Positions 1 through 11,575 are shown, numbered from the stretch's first letter. The stretch: DNA of 64,000 nt from Isoetes taiwanensis (GCA_021234155.1 JAJEKV010000034.1:12439800-12503799), one strand, 5' to 3'. A program made the numbers and translations. Notes: generated from the letters alone by a model not told the origin.

Positions 1-297
1 CATGGTAGCCCACTTCGTTCAGTTACGTATTTGGGTCCATTTATCTTTGGCTAATTAGCCAAATTTGATCCAAAACAAATTACACCATGTAGTATTTTTT
101 GCTTTTGTTTTGCTTAAGTTTGCACTTCACTTGGTAGTTCAGTGGACACCGAGCCATGGAACCAAGGTCATCTTAGGTAGGTACCTTTTTGCCTGAGCAA
201 GGGTCACCCATAGTCTATAAAAATAGGCCCCATTTGCCATTTTTTTTCTTCCTCTGAGCTGCTCCCAGTACAGATTTTCTGATCCTCCACTGACCTT

Positions 298-1869
298 TTG
301 CAGCCATTTTCTACCTTTCTGCTCAATGGTGACAGCTTTGAGAGATGGCACGATCTTGACCATATCCATGTGTGCTTCCGATGGAGTCAAGCCTTCTCTG
401 TGTTTGATCACTTGTTTGATCTTCCGCGCAACTTTGACTACAGAACACCCTACTACCACAGGACATTATGTGCCAATACTTGACCCGGCCGAGGTCACGC
501 TTGGGAAGTTAAGGCGCACTCTGGGGAGGTGGAGTTTCCCTTGAGACACTTACCCAAGCCTTGGAGTAGAGTTGGCGAGGATCCAAAAGGCAAAGGCGGC
601 TATGGGATAGGACTGGACCATGCCCGATTACATGACCTCTCGCAGGACGCCAATAGGCATAGGTACCTTTCAGCTGGGCGACCCGCACTCTTCATCACAC
701 TATAAGTCCAATCAACAAAGTAGGGAACCCTCTGTTAAAGCCCTTAGACTGGCCACTTGATGCAGTAGAGCCGGGGATCAAATCACGAAGATAAATTCCT
801 CGCCCTCACGAATACTATATGGCCGCGACGCCGGGGGGCACCATCTCTACAGGATCAGAGACTCACAGGCAGCTGGGGAGGCGGGGAACCCGAGAATGGG
901 AGAAGCGGGGAGGCAGCAAGAATCGCGGGTATGCGTGCGAGGCGCTGGCGGCGGCGTGAGAGCGACTACAGGCCCACCCGATTGGCATCCGCGGCTTTTG
1001 TCACCGATAGTCGCCGGCGGGGAGGTACATTTTGCAAATGACATCCTCAACTTGTCCCTTTGTCGAACAGGGTTTTGAATCGCGGCGAGCTCTTGGGCAT
1101 GATAGCACCACGAAGAAACCTAATGTACATCATCGACTACTCATAAATGGGAGATCCCAAAGAGGCGCCGAAGAGACACTCTTATCTTTGGGGAGACAAT
1201 GTCGGACATAGCGACCTATCAGCCAGATAAAGGGAGATCTATCACGCCAGGAACCTATCATCTCGGAAGGAGGAGTTCCAAGCAGATCTGAACACACTCT
1301 ACAAACCAGGAAGGCCCAAGCTCAAGCCGCCGGTTAGAGCGGGGAGCATGAGGAAGGGTCCAAAGCATCAACTTGGACAATGCAAACCGGCATGTGGAGG
1401 ATCATGAAGACCTGATGGCGGTTGATGCCTCTGGTGAAGCGGCTTCGAGGAAGGGCATCTTTGGATGCGTAAAGGGAAGGGCAACCCACACTTCGTTACT
1501 ATCTTCCGACCTCAAAGCGGGGCAAATGATAGTCTTCCACAGGGAGTCGGCCAAAGGGGGAAGAATCCGTGGCACTTCTCATAGCACTTTAGGGCCGGGC
1601 AAAGACTTTCGAAGATATCGCCCATGCGATCACATCATTCTTTTCCAGCAGGCAGGCCAGTGCTCCATTGCCTCGACTTTCATGAGAGGCACCTTAGGGA
1701 TGCAACACTTTTCGAGTAGTAGCAAAGAAGCGACACGGGAACTCCTGAAACCCGGGAGATGGCCCGAGCACTTGAAGGAAGATCGGCGAGGAACATCTTA
1801 AGAAACCTCGGCAAAGGCCTCCGGTCGGGGATGTCAAGAACTTCTTGAGGCTTTTGGGAGGCCATTGAA
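298..1869 (+). pseudogene. Element A ORF2 remnant (unknown protein between H3 ORF and gag)
   Basis: This is the decayed counterpart of B ORF2 (45261-46753). Matching blocks include FERW near the start, QAFSVFDHLFDL, TPYY, then downstream GRIRGTSHSTLGPGK and the end block before the stop at about 1868 (GGH, stop). Several frameshifts break it into short open stretches such as 298-483 and 1373-1801. No known domain is recognised: there is no signal peptide, membrane segment or zinc-binding pattern. Its use is to show that ORF2 is a regular part of the family and not a local oddity of B. Confidence 0.6.
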
Positions 1870-2099
1870 TAGTTGTAAAATTTTCTTAAGTTTTGTGCTA
1901 AAGTATTTTTTTGTACCCATTGTGCTAAGATATATCTACCTTATCATGTAATCCTTATGTATTAATGACTATTAAGCGTTGTCAATGTAAGGCTTTTGTA
2001 TGATTTCTTATAACTAAAGATAATTCAATTGCAAGTAAATTGATCAACATCTAACCCAAAATAAAATGTATTGATGATCAATCCTTGCAAAAAAAGGAA

Positions 2100-3400
2100 C
2101 TCAAGTCACGTGATCTCAAGATCAAAGACCGACCACGCAATGGGTACCAAGGAACTTTTTGCGAGAGCAAAGGGAAGGCGTTGAAGCGGGATATGTCACG
2201 AGGAGGCGTTCAGCATAAGGTTGAATGCGAGATGAGGAACCGGATGCAACACCTCATCAACTAGGCTGACACCTCTCATGAATGCACAGGAAGATGGTCC
2301 TCCACCTCCACCTTGTTTTCGGGTGGTGGCCCAGAAGTCCCTCGCCGAAGGAAGGGCAAACCAGGGGAACGTGGGGATAGGAGAAGGAAGAGGAGAACCA
2401 GAGTCCATCATCATCTAGCTCGGCTCATCGATAGCTCTTCCGGTGAGACGCTCTAGCTCAAGAGCAGTCCGTCGGGCACACCTAAAAAAGGAAAAAAAAG
2501 AAAACAGGGTGACTATCGGGAAAAAAGGTGGATAGTGCTATGAGCAATGTATGGAAGACAAAAAGGAAGCTTCGGCGGTTCGAGGGAAAGGCGGATCAGG
2601 CATGGAGGCTGAAGCATGGCTTGATGAAATGGAAGAATTTGGCAACTCATACGGTATGAAAGACAAGGACATAGGAAAGCCGCCTGACTAACCTTATTGG
2701 ACCCGGCAAAGGATGCGAGTGGAAGGGATATGCTAAATCCAACAAAGGAAAGGAACAAGCGCGAAGTTTAAGACCTTGACGGCAAGGCTTTCGCAAGCAC
2801 TATGTGCCAAGGTCTCATACTAGTAGACCAGATCCGGAAGCAGCTTACAAGGTTGAATCAGGTAGCTTATCGGTGGCTAAGTATACGTAAGAATTTATGA
2901 GGCTCATTTTGCATGTTCACGGAGTCTCGTAGAGAGGCAAGCCGTGGATACTTATATTGAGGGCTGAGCGGCAATATCAGAGGCTTGTTAGAGCAATCAA
3001 CCCAAGGTCGATCCACGCAGGTAGAAGATAAAGCTTTTAAGTTTGGAGGAGGCACCAAAGAACTCCAGCCCGAGAAGCAACTAACCTCGAGGTAAGAGTT
3101 CGAGGCGTGATCGTGGACAATATCGCAGTAAGCAATCGCCAGCCTACACCATCGGGGTCAGTGGCAAGGTGAGGGTCGAGCAGTGCTTTTGGGGCCCGTG
3201 AAGCCCACGGCATCGCATGAGGCGGCATTTTGCCGTCTCCTGCATAGTTTGCCAAAGAAAAGAGACAGGAATGCATTGAGAAAAAGTTATGCTTCAGGTG
3301 CTTCCGGCCGTGGCACACGAACACACGATTGTCCATTCGTCATGCATCGGCCTTGGCGAGAACTCTTGGATTAGGACTCCCCAACGTAGCGGGGCGAGGA
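2100..3400 (+). pseudogene. gag: Element A gag remnant with CCHC knuckle
   Basis: Homologous to B gag. Recognisable pieces are the Ser-rich/basic stretch near 2390-2500, the capsid-like block near 2520-2760 (KVDSAMSNVWKTK, then EAWLDEMEEFGNSYGMKDKD), a second capsid half to about 3030, and a nucleocapsid segment near 3280-3340 reading LCFRCFRPWHTN. The last fits the start of a C-x2-C-x4-H-x4-C zinc knuckle. Many single-base indels prevent a continuous reading frame. In this superfamily Gag forms the virus-like particle and the knuckle binds element RNA. Confidence 0.65.
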
Positions 3401-3419
3401 TCGGCGACCCAGGAGGCCC

Positions 3420-3935
3420 GTGGACTTCATAGATGGTGAGTGTCACATATGTGCAAACATTGAGGCAGGTGAATATAGAGAATCGGTCCAACCGCCCGCC
3501 ATGGACGGATCATCGATAGTAATCCTTATGTAGTCCTCATAGATCTGGTAGCTCTCATAATTTTGCATCTCCTAGATTGGTCAGCTCTAATGAAGAACAA
3601 GGTATTGAAGTCTAAGCCAAGGCCGGGCAGAGCTATGGCAAACGCAAGCCATCTCGGCACACTAAGGGGAGGAGGATCACCTTTGATATAGACCTTAGGC
3701 AAGGGCTAAAATGGGTCGATGGGAGCAGAAGTCATGGACATCGGAAGATATGATCCCGATAGTGGGGATGGAATTTTTGAAACCCGACCAAAGCCATGAT
3801 TGATTCACGACCCGAATGAAGTCACCATGATCGGCACTGCATCGTGACAAGTTGATAGTGAAAGGTAAGAAGCTAGATTCTCCTATGCGAAGGTATTTCT
3901 TTGAAGCGGCCCAGGAAGAGTATAGAAAGGAATAA
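3420..3935 (+). pseudogene. Element A aspartic protease remnant
   Basis: Aligned to the B protease (48210-48770). Shared stretches are LMKNKVLKSKPRP, MGAEVMDIGRYD and the segment before FEAAQEEYRKE. The active-site DTG is damaged here: the corresponding bases near 3540-3560 read in a shifted frame. The family protease processes Gag-Pol; this copy cannot be functional as written. Confidence 0.6.
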
Positions 3936-5390
3936 GGTGGATTACATCTTGAGGATGGAATCAGTTGAGCCGCCCAAGCAAGATGGAAGTGACCCAAAGG
4001 GAAATCGGTTGCTTTCAAAGGCAGATAGCAAGGCTTATTTCAGGATTCAAGGATGTATTTCGGATGAAATCCGGGCACCGCCACCTTATAGAGGTGTGGA
4101 ATGTGAGATCACATTGGCTCGGATCTTGGCCTACCAGAGGCGCCATATAGAATGAGCACCCGGTAATTGATTGAGCTCAAGAAACAGCTTGAAGGGAATT
4201 GCTTTCGAGCTTGGATTTATAAGAGCAAGTGTGTCTCCTTTAGGGCACCTATACTCTTTGTGAAGAAGAAGGATGGGAGCTTAAGAATGTGCATAGACCA
4301 TCGCCAGCTTAATAAGCAGGCGATAAAGAACAAGTATGCATTGCCAAGGGCGAGATGATCTAATGGACCGCCAAAGGAGCAAAGGTATTCTCTAAAATTG
4401 ATTTGAGGTCGGATACCATCGATAAGAATAAAAAGAAGAGGATATCCATAAGACTGCTTTGAACACGGTATGGTCACTTTGAATTTCTGATAATGCCCTT
4501 TGGACTATCCAATGCTCCAGCAGAACGTTTATGCACCTCATGAACGACACATCTTGAGACTTCTTGGATGAGTTTGTTTATTGTCTTCTTGACGACATCC
4601 TAATCTACAACAAGTCCCTTGTGGAGCATTGTCGACATCTCGGGGAAAGTGTTGGAGAAGTTGAGGCGTCATCGGGTTGTATGGGAAGCTCTCTAAGTGC
4701 CACTTTGCAGCAAATAGAGTGGAGTATTTGGGGCATGTAGTAACATCCCGAGGGAATCTCCCGCAGATCCATCTAAGATTGAGGCAATAGTTGATTGGCC
4801 AGCCAAGGAATGTGGCGGCAAAGAAGCTTTCTGGGCCATGGGATATTACGTAAAGTTAGTGGAAGGACTTTGCTAAGTAGGCGTCCCCTCCGGGCCTCCA
4901 CCAAGGCCAAGAAGAAGGGATTGGGCTAGCCATTGGTTAGAGAAAGTCCAAGCTTCTTTGAGAAGCTTAAAGAGGCCTTAACAATGAAGCTAACCGATTG
5001 CTTGTTCTCCGGATCCGAAAGTAAAGATAAGCCGTAGCAAGATGCAAGCAAGATAGCAAATAAAAGGCCTTGATGCAAGAAGGAAGGGTAGTCAGCCACC
5101 ACTTCGAAGAAGATGAACGGCCGAAAGCAACGCCACCCAACCCATGATCGAGCCGCTAGCCATTGTCGTGGCATTGAGGATATGGAGGCATTATCCGCCG
5201 GAAGGAAGTTTGGATACCGGATCACCGTGAGTCTTCAAGATCTTTTCACCCGGTACACCCTCAACTTAAGGCAAAGGAGGTGGATGGAATTCCTCGAGGA
5301 ATGATTTTGATATTATATATAAGCCCGGTAAGCGTAATGTTGCAGCAGATGCCTCTCCGAGAGACCATTTCAGACAAGGACGCATTGTAA
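3936..5390 (+). pseudogene. Element A reverse transcriptase and RNase H remnant
   Basis: Best preserved is 4167-4358, with [20 protein letters not shown] and [13 protein letters not shown], the typical Ty3/gypsy RT fingers. Further on the FGLSNAP region (about 4495-4520) and the -DD- catalytic region (about 4575-4610) are present but frameshifted. RNase H and connection sequence continue to about 5350 (KPGKRNV region). Unlike B, this copy lacks the 176-bp insertion in RT, so it supplies the empty site for that insertion: the bases run GATGGGAGCTTAAGAATGTGC without interruption. Confidence 0.7.
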
Positions 5391-6463
5391 TGCGATTTCC
5401 ACTTTTCAAGTGAGTTTGGCAAGAAGATTGAGGAGTCCTTTGCCAGCGGTCAGTGGACTTCAAGGAGGTATGGGAAAGCCTTTCCAAGGAAGCCGAAGCG
5501 CATAAGGAAGCGGGAAGTCTTCAAGCATTATAAGAAGGAAGGCAACTGTTGTACCACAAGCATAAGTTGTGTGTGCCCGAATCATCGGGGGTAAGGAAGC
5601 TAATTCTTCATGACACACATAAATGTTCCAATAGCGTGGCATGCGGGCTTCATGAAGACCTATTTCAAGATTCGAAGTAGCTACCGGCCCGCGGAATGAA
5701 GAGGCGTGATATAGCGCATATATTCGGATTGCCGCTATGTCAGTCCATTGAACCAAAGCGGGCAACCCGATTCCGGTGCTCTTGAGCCATTGGGGGTGCC
5801 AAATGCAAAGTGGGAGGTCATAAGCATGGATTTCATCACGAGGTCTCCTAGAACTCTTGAGGCAAGGATGCATTGATGGTTGTCGTAGATAAGTTATCTA
5901 AGATGGCACATTTTGTGCCTTGCAAGACTAATCGACACCACATTAGATAATCGCCAAGTTATTTGTAAGGAGATTTTCGGACTCCATGGCATGCCTCGGG
6001 AGATAATATCGATAGGGATTCCAAGTTTATGAGTGCCTTCTGGCAGGACCTCTTCAAGACCATTCAGGCAGGAAGCTCTCCATGAGCACGGCATATCATC
6101 CCCAAACAGATGGCGGACAAAAGGGGCCGAATCGGATCATTGAAGACATGCTTGAAGCTATGTGTGGAACAAGCGGTCCAAGTGGGATGAGTACATCCAC
6201 TTGGTGGAATTCGCCTACAATACAGCCAAGCGGGAGTCATCTCGGATGTCTCCTTTCATGGTAAATTACGGGTGCGATTGCTTAACCCCGGATACGGCAC
6301 AATCCGTGTCCAAGGTAGAAGCATCCCAGCCAGATGTTAGGGGATGTCAAAGGCTAGTGGAAGAAGTAAGGGGGTTATTTATTGGCGGCAAAGTCGGCCG
6401 AGAAAAGAGTGTAAACCGCAAGGGGACCGTAAGGGAGTTTAAAAGTAGGCGCGTCTTGTTTGG
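5391..6463 (+). pseudogene. Element A integrase catalytic core remnant
   Basis: Collinear with B integrase. The zinc-binding N-terminal region (about 5480-5740) and the catalytic core can be followed through MPREIIS-, KFMSAFWQDLFKT, TAYHPQTDG and the third acidic block RIIEDML near 6130-6150. Frameshifts are frequent. Integrase inserts the cDNA into chromosomal DNA; the downstream GPF module and chromodomain are in the next feature. Confidence 0.7.
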
Positions 6464-6916
6464 TTGAAGATCAAGGTGAAGCAAGCCAAGCTGCGGATTG
6501 GGAGCTGCAAGAAGCTTGCACCTAGGTGGGCTGGTCCGTTCAAGATTTTGGAGAGAGTGGGCTCTCAAGCCTACAAGTTGGATCTTCCAGCCCATCTCAA
6601 GGTTCACAAGGTCTTCCACGTAAGTTTATTAAAAAGGCACAATCCTAACCCTGAGGAGGTTTTGGATACTCCAACCTTGTTGGAAATGACGGAGGAGCAA
6701 GTAGAAATAGTGCCTGAATTGCTTCTTGATAAGTCATTCAAGAAGACTAGGAGGTCTCAGTTCCTCCAATATTTGGTTAAGTGGAAGCACTTACCTGTGG
6801 AAGACGCGACATGGGTATTGAAGCAAGACTTGGAGAAGCAATACCCAGAGTTTATGAAGGAGTTTGATGGGCGAGTGTCTCCCTGCTTGGTGGACCCCCA
6901 CTTGCCAGGTGGTTAG
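6464..6916 (+). pseudogene. Element A integrase C-terminus: GPF module plus chromodomain (open)
   Basis: This 150-codon stretch is uninterrupted, the cleanest coding piece of A. Residues 1-60 hold the GPF/Y module (LAPRWAGPFKILERVGSQAYKLDLP, then HKVFHVSLLKRH). Residues about 76-135 form a chromodomain with the signature FLQYLVKWKHLPVEDATW followed by an acidic/basic helix ending EKQYPEF. In plant chromoviruses this C-terminal chromodomain is thought to direct integration to modified chromatin. It is the reference for the same domain in B, which is frameshifted. It is called a pseudogene because the upstream integrase frame is broken. Confidence 0.85.
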
Positions 6917-7768
6917 CTAGTATGTTGTTAGTTAGCCTTAAGCCTGGCGCATGCATTCTAGTTACTAGGGTGCATGTGCCAGAACCTTGGATCGTGTGGG
7001 CGATGATGGGATACACCCTTAGGGCATTCTCTAGGCCACACGCACCAAGAGGTGCGCATGACCATTAGGGTCATGTGAGTGAGGAATGAGGCATAGTGGG
7101 CGATGATGGGACATCGATCGGATGATCTCTATGCCACGATCACGTACCTTACACCCGGCCGTAGGAGGGTCATGGTGAAGGTTAAAGTGATCATCTTGCG
7201 ATGATGGGATGTTGAGTCGATTCCCTAGCTTCAAACCCGTGGGGCATGATGCACTAGGGGTACTTTCGGCACCGCAACCGTACAAAGGTAGCACTCGATC
7301 ATGGGCGATGATGGGAGCATCTTAAATGATCCTTAAGCTCAAATCGAAAGGGCCATGATCTTGGGCAAGGTAGTAGGACAACCTTGAGTCAAGGATTCGA
7401 CTCAAAGAGGTAAGGGGTGGTCCCCCCTAAAACCACAAATTATTAACTAAACTAACGTAATGTGCTCCTTTTTGCAGGCAAGTAGAAGGTGGACCTCAGC
7501 GAGGCGCATTCATGAGAAGATAAGGAGAGCCATAATTTAGATTATGAACCCTAATAACCCTTACCATAATGTTTTGAATTATCGTAAAGAAATAACGTGT
7601 TAAGGCTATATAATTTTGTATAAGTACAAATATAGCCTAAATTTTTGACTTGAACTAATAAAACTTGATTGCTAAACTAAACTAAAGGTTATGACATGTT
7701 GTTGCTTGTGCGGGCATAAGGTAGGTTAAGTCACCTTAGCGCAATCTTTGAGGACAAACATTGTCCTA
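6917..7768 (+). other. Element A 3' untranslated region with four GGGCGATGATGGGA motifs
   Basis: No credible ORF. The motif GGGCGATGATGGGA occurs at 6998-7011, 7098-7111, 7198-7209 (shorter) and 7313-7326, about 100 bases apart. The same four sites exist in B. Near the end is an imperfect stem (AGGACAAACATTGTCCT) just ahead of the PPT, also conserved in B. Function unknown. Confidence 0.6.
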
Positions 7769-7779
7769 AGGGGAGAGAA
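7769..7779 (+). other. Element A polypurine tract
   Basis: AGGGGAGAGAA immediately precedes the LTR start TGTGGCGG. A purine run at this position primes plus-strand DNA synthesis in LTR retrotransposons. Confidence 0.75.
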
Positions 7780-9410
7780 TGTGGCGGTCCGGGGAATATC
7801 GCCATAAATCACGTATATTCTGGATCCGTCACCATACAAGTCTATCTTCATAGCCTTGTATACCATAGATTGTGGCACTAGGGGGCATGGCTAAGTTATT
7901 CTCATAACTTAGCCAACCATAGGTTAAGCCATTATCCACGTGGCCTTAACCTATTGGGGCACCGCCACCACAGGAGACTCACCCGATTGGTGCCACGTGG
8001 CATCCTAGGTGGATCTAACTCATATAGGCATAAACCCTAACCTAGACCTCTTTCCGGCCCTAGCACGAGGAGACTCACCTACTGGATTTGAACCCCGTTT
8101 GAACATCGTTCTTGTGGCATAGACTGGTGCAACAGCCCCAGCGAGGTAGACTCGTTCTTGGCATAGGAGGCGGCATCTCGTGAGTGGGAGACCATGGAGG
8201 CACCGGATCACGGAGGGAGAGCTTCAGGGGCATGTATGTAGGATAGTGGTTGTGATAGCTCATCTGGAAATTAGCATTCGGATATGCTAGTATTTTGTAT
8301 CTAGAGTAGAGCCATCCTAGAACCCATATTCAACATCTTGAACCCTAATCAAGGAACCCTAACTATTAGTTAGATTTGTATGATTAGGTTAAGATGTTAT
8401 TCTTATGATTATTCTCATGATGTGATGATTATGTGATGATGGTTGATCATGTTTGCTCCTCTTGTATTGGGAAGGGGTAGAGACCTAGAGCCATATGTAG
8501 TATGCTCCTAGAGTAGACCCCTTAGTTCCTATTAGTTGCGGCACTGTGCATAGGAGCCCACCCGGGCTATTGAGGCTATGATATGACTCAGCACACCATA
8601 TAACAGGGGCTAGAGGAAAGTGGAGGGAGGATCCCCTGCCGTGGGGGGCTTCGGGATCCCATAGTGGGCTAGGCTTATGGTCGGTCACCGTGTGGGGCGA
8701 GCATGGGTCCGGACACCTCTGGGGCAATGGTGTTGCCACTGCCTCTCGAGAGCTGCAAGTGTTGGCTTGGCTCGTTTTGGGGATTCACGTGCAGTGCAAT
8801 GGTGTGTCGCCCGCGATTCTCTAGCCGCCACGCACCTCTAGATCCCGGGAAGGGAGATGCAACCCTTCACCTCGCCTCATCGGACCAGGGAGATGCAACA
8901 CGGAGTAGTCCCCGATGGGTGATGCCATGGGGTTAGCGTTATCCCCGAAGGCTAGGAGTCTGTCGAGCCTGATCTAGCCCATCACCAAAGTATGGGGGAG
9001 GATGGAGTGGTCAACCCTAGCCATTGTTCTATGCCAGCCCCTGCGCCATTGCCATGACTCGGTTCCTCTGCTCTATCTTGAGGCCTAGCGGTCGGTCATC
9101 CTCATACAGTGCGAGGGGTAGGAGCTCTCATGTTTTATGGTTCGTGATTATCATCTTTGCCTTGGATTATGAGTGATGCACTACCCTTGAGGTAGTATTT
9201 GTATATGTTGATGCTAGTTCTCGACGTGTTATAAACCTCATTGTTATAGGAGCCCATAGGGGAAGGGCGCCGACACCTTCGTGTTCCCTTCCCGCACTAG
9301 GAGTCACCTCGAGTGCGGGGTAGGCGAAAGGGCCCATCGTTGTTGAGCCGGGATGGGGATTTCTGCCGAGTGTTAATGATGCGGGCCGTCACGTTTAGCG
9401 AGGCGTCACA
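7780..9410 (+). repeat. Element A 3' LTR (1631 bp)
   Basis: It begins TGTGGCGG and ends GCGTCACA, aligning end to end with the LTRs of B (41176-42794) and C (11576-13222). The first 55 bases are an imperfect inverted repeat, and two CACGTG G-boxes lie near 7940 and 7994, both shared by the family. It has no TAGG-flanked insertion, so it is an empty site for the transposon nested in B's 3' LTR. Confidence 0.9.
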
Positions 9411-9675
9411 CGGGTGAATCAGCGGATGGCCTCAGCGTCAGCCGCCATGAGGCAGCATTTGGCGCCGGTCTCACCACCCTATTTTGGGCCAATTTTTGGT
9501 CAATTTAGGGAATTTGAAGATGCTAATATGGCTAATTGGGCCGATTCTAACCTAACTAGCAACTTATTTTGAGCAAAACTGACACCAAAAAGCATAATTT
9601 TGGGGGTAGGCGGGTGAATCCACGCGAAACGCGCCCGCGTCGCGGACGCAGAGGCCATTGGCGCGGTCTCACCCG
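9411..9675 (-). repeat. Element C twin leader hairpins
   Basis: Two imperfect inverted repeats at 9411-9478 and 9611-9675, each starting CGGGTGAATC and ending (GG)TCTCACC-type on the plus strand, about 200 bases apart. They match B hairpins at 44701-44770 and 44903-44963. Element A inserted exactly at the base of one of them. Confidence 0.7.
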
Positions 9676-9912
9676 ACTGGCCCAATTTTTAGCATTTTTG
9701 ATGATTTTTTTTGCCAAAATTTTGTTGTAGTCATGATTTCTAGGATGTTTCTAGACATGCTATGAAGAATTCTACCACACTTGGGTTCTATTTCCTACAT
9801 TTCAAACATAGAACATTTTTTCTAATCATAGAGGAAAATAACTTTTATATTAATAAGAAACATAGTTACATGAAAATTTTAATTCTTCTACAAAATTTAC
9901 AAAATTTGAGGC

Positions 9913-11008
9913 CTAGGGCCTCTCCCTGCGGATCCTCCGTGCTAAGTGAATATCCTTCGGCATGAGGGTTACCCGCTTAGCATGGATAGCGCAGAGGTTT
10001 CCCTCCTCGAAGAGCTGCACCAGCTCTGCTTCGGCGGCCTCTTGCAGGGCCCGGGTCATTAGAGGGGTAACCCTATAATCGGTCCGGAACTGCTGCAACA
10101 CCTCTCTAAGGAGGCGCCGAAGGGCTTCCTTATCGGGGAGATTAGGTGCACATCTGGAAGTGCGAATCTCCTAAACACCCGGGCGTGTATGTGCTATTCG
10201 GCCCGTGGTGAACCCTCTTGGGTTTTTCGGTCTCGGTCTCGGGGGTGGCTTGGGCTGGTTCTTCTTGACCTGCCGCCCACCACGTATTTACCTCCTGGCG
10301 GCAATACCACTCATTGTACCTGCCAGCAGCGGAAGGTACTCCTTGTATGCCACCATCTTCCGCTTAAACTCGCGGTCCTGCTGGAGCGCGAATGCCCGCT
10401 CCCCTACCTTCTGCTTCTTCACCACCTTAGGTGGTTCCGGCCACTTGGGGTAGGGTGGCCTAGCGTCGGGGTCCTGCTGCCCCTCCTCCTCCTCGTCATC
10501 CCCGCCCTCCTGCTCCTCTTCCTCTCGGCGAGGCTGGAATCAATAACGATGGTCGGCGGGGGCCATCGTTCCTCTTCTTCCCGTCAAGTAAGCTCTTGCT
10601 CCCTCGGCTCCCTCTCTCTCTCCCTTTTCTTCCTAGCGGCCCTCTCCTCCCAGAGCCACTCTGCTACTTTTTCCTTTCCCTTCTTTTTGGGCACTGAGGG
10701 CCCCGCTTCCTCCACCTGCTGCTGCACCTGCTCCTCCACCTCTTGTTCCACCTCGGTGTCTGTGGCCCCAAAGTGGCGCGACTTCGCCCGGTCCTCACGA
10801 GTACACACAGGCCAGGCTAACTCTTTGGGACTCTCCTCGGCATCATGGAAGGAGGCTTCTTGGCTGCTTCTGGCTTCGGTGGGGGCTCCTCTTCCCCTTT
10901 CTTGGTCTGAGGTGCTCCAGATCTTCTTCACATGTAAGCCTGTTGCTGCGCCATGGAGAGGTGGTCTTGTTCCAGGCTTCCTCTGTAGGTTTGCTTGGTG
11001 CGTGCCAT
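9913..11008 (-). pseudogene. Element C ORF1: histone H3-like protein, frameshifted
   Basis: Starting at 11008 the minus strand reads M-ARTKQT-YRGSLEQ, then shifts frame; the acidic/basic linker is open at 10931-10584 ([29 protein letters not shown]) and the H3 fold ends at 9913 with [40 protein letters not shown] and RRIRRERP. Length (1096 bp) is almost identical to B ORF1 (1098 bp). Compared with B, the tail codons for ARTKQT are all six different and all six synonymous; the last 58 fold codons have 15 synonymous and one conservative (Leu/Ile) difference. Lys9 of the tail is Gly here. The plus-strand 282-codon ORF overlapping it is an antisense shadow. The single-base shifts could be decay or sequence error. 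Confidence 0.9.
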
Positions 11009-11079
11009 ATCTTATGGTTCAGAAATGGGTGACGTAAAGGGGTCAGCAAGAGAGAGGTGAAGGTGAAGGGTTGGAGAGA

Positions 11080-11100
11080 ATGAGGTGTCGGATATTTAAA
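11080..11100 (-). promoter_or_regulatory. Candidate core promoter ahead of C ORF1
   Basis: On the minus strand, TTTAAATATCCGACACCTCA is followed by a pyrimidine-rich stretch, an ACGTCA hexamer (11030-11035) and the ORF1 start at 11008. The same block is kept in B. Inferred only. Confidence 0.3.
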
Positions 11101-11562
11101 AAAGGAGGGTCCCGGGAATATTCTCCCACCATAATTACCCCTATTTATTAGCCCCTTATTAATTACAAGATATTTAATAATTATTTAACTATTAATGTAT
11201 ATATTAACCTATATTAATTGATATTATCTTTAAATTTTCGAATTTTCCTAATGGTTCAAGTGCAATTTATGAATTTAGCCATTTTTTTCACACAGGTCTC
11301 CGGATTGGCATGATTCTTAACCCATTTTAGGTGAAATTTGATGCAGATGCATAATTTTCACCCAAATTTACTAGAAGGTTCGTTTGACTCCACTCAAATC
11401 TTCGTCTAACACTTAGCCTAATTCACGACCCACTACCTAGGAGAAAATTTTTCCCCATTTTCAAGGGTTCAATGGTGGAAATGTTTGTTTCACACCCCTA
11501 TAGGCCTGTTAGACTACTTCATGGTTATGGTCGAGTGCTACTTCTTGGTCAACCAAGAACAT

Positions 11563-11574
11563 CGCTCGATACCA
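11563..11574 (-). other. Element C primer-binding site
   Basis: Minus strand reads TGGTATCGAGCG just inside the LTR end, a slightly altered form of the initiator-Met PBS TGGTATCAGAGC seen intact in B. Confidence 0.7.
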
Positions 11575-11575
11575 T

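Larger units (their letters stand above)
1..9410 (+). mobile_element. Element A: degenerate Ty3/gypsy chromovirus, 3' part with 3' LTR
   Basis: Seen: the stretch is collinear with element B from B position about 45053 to its LTR end, with the same order of ORF2, gag, protease, RT, RNase H, integrase, chromodomain, 3' UTR, PPT and LTR. It is cut off by the window start, so its 5' LTR and H3 ORF1 would lie to the left. Nearly every ORF carries small frameshifts and stops. The LTR ends in CGTCACA at 9404-9410 and abuts minus-strand element C in mid-leader, so A appears inserted into C. The five bases right of A are CGGGT, the predicted target duplication; the matching copy would be outside the window. 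Family assignment is secure. Confidence 0.9.

Noticed and set aside
10189-11037. 282-codon plus-strand ORF
   Set aside because: It is the antisense shadow of element C ORF1 (H3), with low-complexity Leu/Ser composition produced by reading the charged linker backwards.
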